From Ascarosepion bandense (lineage: Eukaryota; Mollusca; Cephalopoda; Sepiida; Sepiidae): DNA of 64,000 nt. Position 1 is the first letter of the stretch, and the number at the start of each line of letters is the position of its first letter. The stretch lies in NCBI GenBank assembly GCA_037127315.1, contig JBBBDQ010001184.1, positions 1,408,001-1,472,000 on the forward strand, written 5' to 3'. The notes under the pieces were generated by a model. The model searched no databases, was not told the DNA's origin, and worked only from the letters and a program-made list of their open reading frames with translations. Both the position numbers and the translations under genes were made by a program. Positions 56,311 through 64,000 of this stretch are shown piece after piece.

Positions 56311-56665
56311 ATTTTTTTTTTAATCATATCACTCCAAGCAAGGCGGCAACGCCACTGATGTGCAGGGGGCTACATAAGAGTGAGAAGATTAGAAAAAAGA
56401 AAACCGGAAACCGCATCCTAAACATGAAACAAGGGATGAGCCTCTTCACCTGTTCAATAGATGTGGGTGGAGTGTGAACCGGGCGATAATTTAGTCTATC
56501 TACTCCAATTGAAAAAGAAAAACAAAGTGAGAAGATTAGAAAAGAGAAAACCGGAAACCGCATCCTAAACAGGAAGCAAGGGATGACCCTCTTCACCTGT
56601 TCAATAGATGTAGGTGGAGTGTGAACCGGGCGATTGTTTAGACTATCTATTCCAATTGTGCAAAG
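56311..56665 (-). mobile_element. LINE-A variant 3' UTR with two tandem units
   Basis: The poly(T) at about 56310-56322 and CACTCCAAGCAAGGCGG are the element terminus in reverse. Two units of about 147 bp follow, each with AAACCGGAAACCGCATCCTA, AGGGATGA-CCTCTTCACCTG and GGTGGAGTGTGAACCGGGCG. This is the same unit as at 17.9-18.49 kb, which has more copies. No coding part remains. The frames 56220-56477 and 56324-56713 are artefacts of the repeats. Confidence 0.85.
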
Positions 56666-57714
56666 AATTGAGATTTGTGCATCTTTAACTCTCAAGCAAA
56701 ATAATTTTTTCATCCTATATATATTGGCATATTAAAACCAAAACAGATTTTCTCTTTAGATAATTAAAAAAAATTTCAGTTGAAACAGAACATGTAAATT
56801 TCACATCCTCAAGAAGGCAGTGGCGCACGTAGGCGTGTGACCCCCCCCCCCACACACACACACAAACTCTTTAAAAGTTAGTTCTGCGTCACATTATTAT
56901 TTGGATAAATGTCCTTATAAAAGATTTACAGCGTATAAATGTTAATTTTAAAGTTGTTACACGTAAAACAGTAATCTTTCTTACTTTCAGGGACCGATTT
57001 TTTAATTCACTTGTGATAAGTGTAGAAAAAAATTGAAATTACCTGGTCAACATACACAAAACATTGATCAGGAAAAATGCAATGAAATTCAAATGTGAAA
57101 AAGAGAACGGTTAGAAAATACCAAATAAAAAATAACGGTTATATTAAGCACAATTAACTGAGATGCCAAATCCACAAAGGACAAACATCCAACAGCAGTT
57201 ATCTAAAAGTTAAAGACAGCAGTCAGCATATAAAATATTGACAGCAAAGTAAAAGAAAGATTATGAAAGTACACAGAAAAGTCACAGTTTTCTACTGTTC
57301 AGTTCTGAAAATCGATTTAATATTAATCTAACGTGCATTGAAAAGAGAAAAGAAGTAGAAGAATTTATTTGTATAGACAAAACAACGGCTACATAAAGTA
57401 GACTGATGTTAAGCAAAATAATGTTTCACAAATGTGTGCAAAATTGGAGGGAAGACAGCAAGTTAAGGAGAAATGACCAGGTCGAATAATGCAAATTGAC
57501 CCTGGAATGTATTAATTATATCAGAAGATTGGCGGATGAGAACCCAAGGAATTCAATTGCAGATGGCTATAATGAAGTAAAATATTGTGTACCTTAGTTG
57601 TTTCGATGATATCAATCGGATATTCTCTGAATAAAATTAGCTTTTGCATAGCGGAGGACAAAAGTAGGCTTGCAGTTGGTTCACGAATTGTTTCACGTTT
57701 TAGAACTAATTGAT
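56666..57714. other. No recognised gene; poly(C)-CA run
   Basis: About 13 C residues followed by (CA)n at 56840-56866. The rest is AT-rich without recognised motif. Confidence 0.5.
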
Positions 57715-58065
57715 CAAAATCATAACTGTTCTTTCAGAAAGATGTCGAATATACACATTATACTTTGGTAGTAAGGGACTACCTTAACAAAACTTTTCCA
57801 CAGCGTTGTTCAGGAAGAAGTGGTAGCATCGAATGACCACCACGTTCACTCAACCTAACACAAATGGCTTTCTTTTGCTGGATGTAATAACAATGTTTAT
57901 GAAATCAATACCTACACAGTGACCGAATTAAAAGACTAAATTCCGGAAGTATTTATCGAAATTGATCCAAATCGGAACTCGAATCATGCTAAGTGTGTTA
58001 GTGTTTTGGGGAGGTTCGAGAAATATTGCAATTTGGATGGAGGACATTTTGAGCATGTAAGATAA
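57715..58065 (+). mobile_element. IS630/Tc1/mariner-superfamily transposase relic, catalytic C-terminal region
   Basis: FFQKDVEYTHYTLVVRDYLN corresponds to FFQQDGAPPHY---VR-FL. It is followed by KTFPQRCSGRSGSIEWPPRS and LNLTQMAFFCW (family RWIGRRGSIEWPPRSPDLTPLDFFLWG), then VYEINTYTVTEL and LDGGHFEHV at the end. It is the conserved catalytic order with stops in between. This transposase type differs from the mariner relics at 28.6 and 30.0 kb. Confidence 0.75.
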
Positions 58066-58189
58066 GAAACTGTGCTAAAATTGTAATTAAATACTAAAAA
58101 AATTTGAATAAATATTATTCTAACAAGTATATATAGATGTAATAAATGTTTTTACAAACTAAAAATATCGGCATACCAAAAATATTAAA

Positions 58190-59640
58190 ATCCCATATGG
58201 AAGCTCCACTGGCCAAACTGAACAGAAACAAAGCATCAGGACCAGATGACATTGTAATAGAGAAGCTGGCAGCCTGAGACGATATCGAATTAGACAAAAT
58301 CACAGAAATTGTAAATGAAATTTACAATGGCAATATCACAGAAGTCCTAAGCAGATCGAGTTTCATTTTACTGCCTAAGAAACCAGATGCAAATGAATGT
58401 GAACTCCACCAAACAATTAGCCCAATGAGACACGTAACAAGATTCGAATTCTTATGAATAGAACTCTCTGCAAAATCAGGCCAGAAATAGGACAAGAACA
58501 GTGCAGTTTCGTCAATGACACTGGAACAAGGAACGCTATATCTATTATTAAAATGTTATCAGAAAGAGTAAGAAGGACGTGTACCTGTGTTTCACAGACT
58601 ACACAATGGCGTGAGACAAAGTATATCACACATACTTGATACAGACACTCAGCAACATTGCCATACTCAGCAAAGCCAACAGAGTAATCAAGTACCTGTA
58701 CTGGCAACAAACTTTTAGCATACAGACAGGAAAGATACCAAGATAGAAAGAGATGTAAGACAAGGATGTGTCTTCTTACCAGATTTATTCAACCTATACA
58801 GAGAGACAGTTTTCAAAGCAGTAAAAGTGCTAGCAAGATTTGTCATTGGCGGCCGCAATCTGAACAATATAAAATCTGCAGATGATACCGTGCTGACAGC
58901 AAACACTGAAAGGAAACTACAAGACCTCCTACAGGAACTAATTAAAGAAAATACAAAGAAAGAACTACATATAAACTACAAGAATGCATGGTAATCAGGA
59001 AAAATAGGAGCACAAAATGCCAACTACAGGTCGGGGATAGTAAAATCAAGCAGGTACAGAAATTCAAATACCTTGGAAATGTCATAGCAGAGAAAAAGTA
59101 GTGCAACACTGAGATCCGAAAATGTATTGACATAGCAAAGGATGCATTCCAGAAGCTTAATAGAGTAATAAGAGACAAAAAAACAAAGACAGTACTTGAT
59201 TGTTATGTGATATCTGTCTTTCAATATGGCAGTTAATGCTAGAAGATTTCATTAAAAATGAAGGAAAGACTTGAAGCAACGGAGATGTTTCTCTACAGAA
59301 GGATGCTGGGGATATCATGGACAGAACGGAAGCAACAGCATGGGTTTGGAGAGCATGAATACAAAAAGGAAATTCATACTTAACCTCAGGAAAAGACAGC
59401 TAAAGTTTCTGGGACATGTACTGAGGAAGGAGGCCTTGTAGAATCCGATGTCCACGGGACGGATAGAGAGAAAAATGGACAAAGGAAACATACTTGATCG
59501 ACTTGAGATTATGGAGTTGGGTAATAGGAGAAAGGGTGTTAAGAGCTACAAGAGACAGAGAGATGTGGAAAGCCATGATTGCCTATGTTCTGAAGGCACA
59601 TGACACACAGGAGAAGAAAGTGCATATCTACTATGTTTAA
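58190..59640 (+). mobile_element. RTE-type LINE relic: RT through C-terminus
   Basis: Order: AKLNRNKASGPDDIVIEKLA, LLPKKPDANECELHQTISPM, NRTLCKIRPEIGQEQCSFVN, DTGTRNAISIIKMLSERV, CFTDYT-MA-DKV, VRQGCVFLPDLFNLYRETVF, then GGRNLNNIKSADDTVLTANT with the catalytic ADD at about 58880. KIKQVQKFKYLGNVIAEKK, DIAKDAFQKLNRVIRDKKT, LEATEMFLYRRMLGISWTE, RKRQLKFLGHVLRKE and a final AMIAYVLKAHDT at about 59610 follow. The first domains (apurinic-type endonuclease) are missing. Frames break repeatedly. Confidence 0.85.
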
Positions 59641-61486
59641 GACTACATTTAACCAATCCTGTATAAAATAGACCGCAAAGAAAATTTACTGAATTCGAAA
59701 CACAAATGGGTTCATTTGAATTTAACAAAAAACAATTAAATAATTCTCTAGCCAAATTAAACGAAAAAGAACCTATTTGGATCTGATGTTATCTGTGTTG
59801 TATGACGTGGTTATGGCTATGACAACAATGGAAAGCAGTTGGGCTCAGCAAAATTATGAAAACATCATATGAGGTTGCATGAGCTTAAACGACACTGTTG
59901 ATATGCATTTTTCATGAAGATATGGATGTGCAAGATTACGTCTAAATAATAAAAGAAAATATGTTTCTTTAGTTCTAATTTCTTTAGAAGAGCTATTTTC
60001 CAGCATGATAACGGTTCAATACCTTCAGCTAAGAGGGTGCCATCCCTTATAAATTAAAAAAGGGGCTCAATTGACCCAGTATACTAACGGATTTAAAATC
60101 AAACCAAACACTTTTAAAATGGACTTAAACACCTGCCATCCAGCAAGTCAGAAGTAAATGATTTCATATTATAGGAGTAAAATAAAGACATTCAAGTGAT
60201 TTTGTTTGAAAGGAACCAAGGATTGATTCACACGAACAACTTTCAAAACAATATAAAAGTTATAGTAACAACTCCGAATAACATCAGTTATGAAAACGAC
60301 CCCACTGTACTTGGAAACTTTCATAACATTTACAAGAGCACTCAAACACTATTTATTATAGTAATATAACAAAAATATCCTTAAAAATAACTGTGTTGTC
60401 GACACCGCTTGAAAGCAACACCCGTTTTTTTTACAAAATGCCAAAACTGGAACTGGATGAAGAGTAGTTGGTTAAAATACCTTGTTTGCGTGGAGTTTTG
60501 ATAGTGATTGATTCCCTTTGTCTAAGCTTTGAATATAAGTCCAAGACAGCGCAAAGACAACTGTAACGGTCACAGAAATGTCAAAGTTTGGATAAGTTTC
60601 CAACACCCAGGTGCAAGACAGGCTAAGACTACAGACGGAGGAACGCGGAATAAAAAAAAACAGTCCCCTAGAATCCATGCTTACACGTATGTTTTTCCTC
60701 TAATAAAACGATTTAATAAAAAAAGAAATCATCTTTCGTTGATACTATCTCTAGAGTAACGTTGAGGTCTAGTGACTACTTGAGGCACAACAGTGTGGTC
60801 AGTTTTTATTTTCATTAAGGTAAGTTTAGGAAAGAATGTACTTCTATGTTTACAAGCTATAAGAAAATACTAAACAAAAGTAGCCTGTCAGTCTTGTTTA
60901 GCAAAATATGAATGAAAACGCGGCTGTTTCCCAAAAGACACACGTTTTACATCCGCACTACTTGGGCGCATTTCTGTGATTCTGTCGTCATTTCGTTCGA
61001 TGCAGGATGAATTTGTCTTGCGAACTTCAGTTTTAATTAATATTTGATTAGCTGATTACACAACCATTGACGCCGCCCTATGGATACGAAACAGTAACTT
61101 TCTTGACAGAGAATCCTGGCCATCGACCATCTGGGTTTAGTCAACTTACCATCAATAAGAGAAACACCGTCAGCCAAACTGAGCTCTTCCACTGGCTCTT
61201 CATAATCAGTAGTTCCACGAATTCATCCCTATTCGTGAAAGCGTGGTTGAACGGATGTTATGTTTTGCAAAAGAAATAATAAAATATGATGTTTTTTTGT
61301 TTTGTTTTATGGCATATCAACCTCGGCAGGTCATTTATTGCCAACTAAAATTTTATTTATTGCTGGTAAGACCGTTTTCTTTCAACAATTTATTGTTGTT
61401 TTTACATACGTTTTGTGTCTAGTTTCGAGTATCAAGATTCATTGGGATTTGTTTTTAAGGGCAGGGTCTCCAAGTCCTACCCTTGT
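59641..61486. other. No recognisable gene
   Basis: AT-rich, about 1.85 kb. Frames at 60472-60759 and 61067-61279 have no known features. On the minus strand an open segment around 61035-61220 contains a GGTAAGT donor-like site, but no supporting exon structure was found. Confidence 0.4.
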
Positions 61487-61760
61487 TATTTAGCCCATAA
61501 CTGGACGGAAGGGACGAATTAATACCTTTCCAAAGGGTACCAGTGCTTAAGTGAATGCAGAGTATTCAACTGGAATTCGAACTCGGCTCACCGATGTCTC
61601 TTTACAAGCCGATATCCACTGCACCACAACGCACATCCGTTACTAAACGCTTACAGCACCTGGTATTCCCAAGCGGTCACCTATCTAAGTACTGACCAGG
61701 CTCAACGTTGCTTAATTTCGGTGATCGAGCGAGAACCGGTATATTGAGATATCTCATTTT
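61487..61760 (-). mobile_element. 5S-tRNA composite SINE-A copy (best preserved)
   Basis: On the minus strand a 5S-rRNA-like head (61760-61648) runs directly into a tRNA-like segment (from 61640: GGATGTGCGTTGTGGTGCAG, then TGGATATCGG; B box GAGTTCGAATTCC at about 61574). The SINE-A body follows (CTTTGGAAAGGTATTAATTC, CAGTTATGGGCTAAATAA). Two internal Pol III promoter types would thus be fused. The copy ends near 61487 before the distal tail seen at 52.4 kb. Confidence 0.75.
61648..61760 (-). pseudogene. 5S rRNA-like sequence within the SINE
   Basis: Minus strand: ACCGGTTCTCGCTCGATCAC, CGAAATTAAGCAACGTTGAG, CCTGGTCAGTACTTAGATAG, GTGACCGCTTGGGAATACCA, GGTGCTGTAAGCG. This matches metazoan 5S rRNA from roughly nucleotide 25 to the 3' end, including the A-box, intermediate element and box C. 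The first about 20 nucleotides are decayed. It is not a functional 5S gene: the 5' end is missing, there are several substitutions in paired stems, and it is fused to a tRNA-like segment instead of ending in a T-run. Confidence 0.8.
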
Positions 61761-61784
61761 AACAGACATATTTACCCAAATAAA

Positions 61785-62430
61785 GCTTGAAATACGAAAG
61801 TTAATTTATTCAACAAAATTACCATTGGTTTCAATCAAAACCTCCAGATGAGCTAGAATCGCCCGAATCTCTTTTGGACCGTCTCTTTGTTTAAGTTGGT
61901 GACTGTTGCCACATTCATTGACTTCAGTTTATCTTTAGTGTCACAAGAGGTTTAATTAATCTCTCGCTCAACTGCGCTTCACGCACCAAGTGGGTTTCAG
62001 TCTGAGGAGTTAGGTGACCTGATGTAAGATGTGATGTGGTTGCAGAAATCATCTGACATTCATGCCTGAGTTCTCTTACTCGTGTGACATGTTGCAGAGT
62101 TAAGTTGACAGACATATGGTCCCCATCTTGACCCAGCGCAGCATGACCTTCTCAAAGCACTTAATATAGGCTTCCGTGCTGATTCTGGTGTCCCATTGGA
62201 AAGATAAATTGAGGCATAACGTCACCATTACTAGTGATCTTTCCAAACACCATAGTAATTAACATTAGAATCATACATTTTCCGAATTTTCAAACACTCT
62301 GAAATTGTCGTATTGAAGTTTCCAGCATGAATACGAAGAAGTAAAGAATGCTGCTTTTAAATGTCTGGTAGAGTGAATTGCATCATTGTGCCCTGTTTCT
62401 CACAGACTAAGTCCAGTTGACTTTAGTATA
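61785..62430 (-). mobile_element. IS630/Tc1/mariner-type transposase relic
   Basis: Read on the minus strand: ITMVFGKITSNGDVMPQFIF, LYKVL, GQDGDHMSVNLTLQHVT-like decayed QDSAPCHT block, MSDDFCNHITS, IRSPNSSD-NPLGA (family WPPNSPDCNPLDY), AVERERD-TSCDTKDKLKS, TNLNKETVQKRFGRF and finally ANGDFFE-like residues near 61790. The catalytic third acidic residue block is decayed. The frame 62115-61924 is one open piece. A shorter fragment of the same type lies at 29.76-29.96 kb. Confidence 0.7.
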
Positions 62431-63149
62431 CTGTGCAGTCGACAAAATAAAATAAAAAACAAACAACTCAAATGCACTAAATTAAAAATATATATAACGT
62501 ATTTTGTTTAGTCATAATGGTAGTGCACTTTAACCCACTCAAAAATAACCGGAACTGTGTAGGAATGCCATTTACTTTCAAACATATAGACAATTATAAC
62601 TTGAAGTTTAATGAAGCAAGTATAAAAGAAATACTAATCAATCGAAGTGTATGTTTTCTTTTTAATAAGGATATTTTATTTCTGTAAAATGTCTGGTATT
62701 TAATTATATATATATTTTTAAGAGGGGTGAGGTTTTCATTGATTAAAAGGCAAGAAACTTTACACTAAAACACGTTTACTTTATACCAATCTTAATCACT
62801 CTATGAGGTAGACATTTCATTATACTCTACTGAATTTTCTTGAAATTAACGAAACAAAATTCAGCTTTCATTGCGTCTTGAGCTTCTTACCTTTCTCGTA
62901 TCTACTCGAAAGGTTGGCATTTCAGTTTCAGTTAATAACCAGAATATCCACTACTGATTTTCAAACACACCGGAACCTTTCGCCTAAAATGACTTGCATC
63001 GGACAATATTCATTGCCTAATTTGGCCTAGAACTGTGCCAAGCTATAATTAATAAATATTGATAAAACGAAATTGTTTATTATGTGCACTATATATAATT
63101 CATTATATTATAATTAGATACTCTAGATTTTATTTATGTTTCATTAGAA
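62431..63149. other. No recognisable gene
   Basis: AT-rich, nothing recognised. Confidence 0.5.
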
Positions 63150-63390
63150 GCCCTGGAATACTACTAATATCACTAATAATAATAATTAGAAATACAAAAA
63201 ACAAGAATCGTGAAATAGAAATTTCAAAAATTTGGCGCATGAAGACATCAATAATCCTAGTTGTAGTTGGTGATCTCGGATTGATTACGATAGACTCATT
63301 GAAGGTATTTCTGGTAAACAATGCATTAAAGAAATAATAAAATTTGTACTTAAAAATACAGCTAAGACATTATGAAGGGCTTAATCTATA
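63150..63390 (+). mobile_element. C-terminal fragment of an RLE-type LINE
   Basis: The frame 63059-63337 carries NTKNKNREIEISKIWRMKTS, followed by IILVVVGDLGLI. It compares with KYKDLEIEI-KMW-LKT-TIPVVVGALG-I in LINEs ending in a restriction-like endonuclease. Then comes KFVLKNTAKTL-RA (family ALLGTAHILRRVL). Clade unresolved. It is on the opposite strand to the 30.6-31.9 kb relic. Confidence 0.6.
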
Positions 63391-64000
63391 TAAAATGTGT
63401 GCGATATCAAAGTTTTTGTTCTTTAGATATTATCGAAATTTTTTTTTTTTTATGAAATTCTGTTTTATTTTAATCTATCTGTTTGTTCTTTAAATGAACC
63501 TAAATAAAATCATCCGTATTATATTTCCTTTAGCTGTCGATATTTCGTAATTTTTTTTTTAACTATTATAATTTTCTTAAAGACAAAACAAAACAAGAAA
63601 ATAAATTAAATCCGATGAAAAACAATTTCTACGGTATTATTTTATAGAAAGTCTACGTATTTATTGATATATTTATTTTCATTTATTTATTGATTTAATT
63701 TACTTATTTAATTTATCTTATTCTGATAACCCTATTTTTGACCAACGACTTTATTGAAAAGATAAATGATAAAGTGGACGAACAAATTATTACATTTTTT
63801 TTTTGCAAGGACTATTGATGGTAGCAACAATTTTTTTTTCCGTTGAACGACCGTTACGTCCAAGTATGTTTGTTTTTTTTCAACCAGCGTCTCTCTATTT
63901 GAATTTTTCTTTTTCTCAATATGAAATTCTGTTTTAATATAAACAGGATTTTTTTCTTTAGATATTATCGAATATTTTTTTTTTTAATGAAATTCTGTTT
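63391..64000 (+). repeat. T-rich imperfect repeat continuing past the window end
   Basis: TTCTTTAGATATTATCGAA plus a T run and ATGAAATTCTGTTTTA occur at 63420-63475 and again at 63955-64000. A partial copy lies at 63915-63950. The intervening sequence is AT-rich. Confidence 0.6.

Noticed and set aside
61035..61225. Minus-strand open segment with a GGTAAGT splice-donor-like site
   Set aside because: One donor-like site without an acceptor, start or homologous protein is not enough to call an exon.
61648..61760. Functional 5S rRNA gene
   Set aside because: The 5' end has decayed, stems carry mismatches, and it continues into a tRNA-like SINE instead of a terminator.

Overview
The window looks like a non-coding stretch of an animal nuclear genome, most likely a cephalopod mollusc and probably an octopod. 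It is AT-rich, with scattered microsatellites and long tandem arrays. It is dense with old copies of mariner/Tc1 transposons, several non-LTR retrotransposon (LINE) clades, tRNA-like SINEs, a Helitron-like pair and one Ty3/gypsy relic. The octopod assignment is an inference from this mixture and from recognising the repeat types. No host protein-coding gene, functional tRNA or functional rRNA gene could be supported. Nearly every open frame over 60 codons is a piece of a transposable-element (TE) protein, an antisense shadow of one, or low-complexity sequence.

Layout. 1-8 kb: mariner remnant, a short Tc1 derivative that keeps only the DNA-binding half, SINE copies, and a fold-back element at 5.65-6.00 kb. 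8-12 kb: two long reverse-transcriptase (RT) relics on the minus strand, from different LINE families. 13.7-23.9 kb: mariner and Tc1 relics, several LINE tails (one with a 3' UTR made of tandem units), a 5S-tRNA composite SINE head, and two consecutive RTE-type 3' ends. 25.6-32 kb: microsatellite palindrome, the longest LINE copy (26.8-28.56 kb), then a nest of mariner, Helitron-like, IS630-like and second mariner pieces, then an RLE-type LINE relic. 33-40.4 kb: a CpG-bearing promoter-like patch, GATA microsatellites, LINE/RTE/SINE relics, a 29-copy 37-bp minisatellite, and a Helitron-like element with recognisable ends.

40.8-45.6 kb is the most unusual part. A long imperfect hairpin is followed by a minisatellite with a palindromic AGTCCT/AGGACT core, GC-rich low-complexity sequence, and a 3.7-kb array of about 18 units of about 200 bp. 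Most units carry a conserved hairpin, TATCCAC-CGCA-GTGGATA. No known element explains this block.

46.5-64 kb: a 5'-truncated LINE copy, a Ty3/gypsy relic, a pyrimidine-rich tract, more SINE/LINE/RTE/IS630 relics, the clearest 5S-tRNA composite SINE (61.5-61.76 kb), and a T-rich repeat running off the end of the window.

There is no pathway or operon to describe. The biology visible is repeated TE insertion, 5' truncation, decay and nesting, plus tandem-repeat expansion. Family names rest on remembered protein motifs and were not checked by database search. Element edges are approximate unless terminal repeats are cited.
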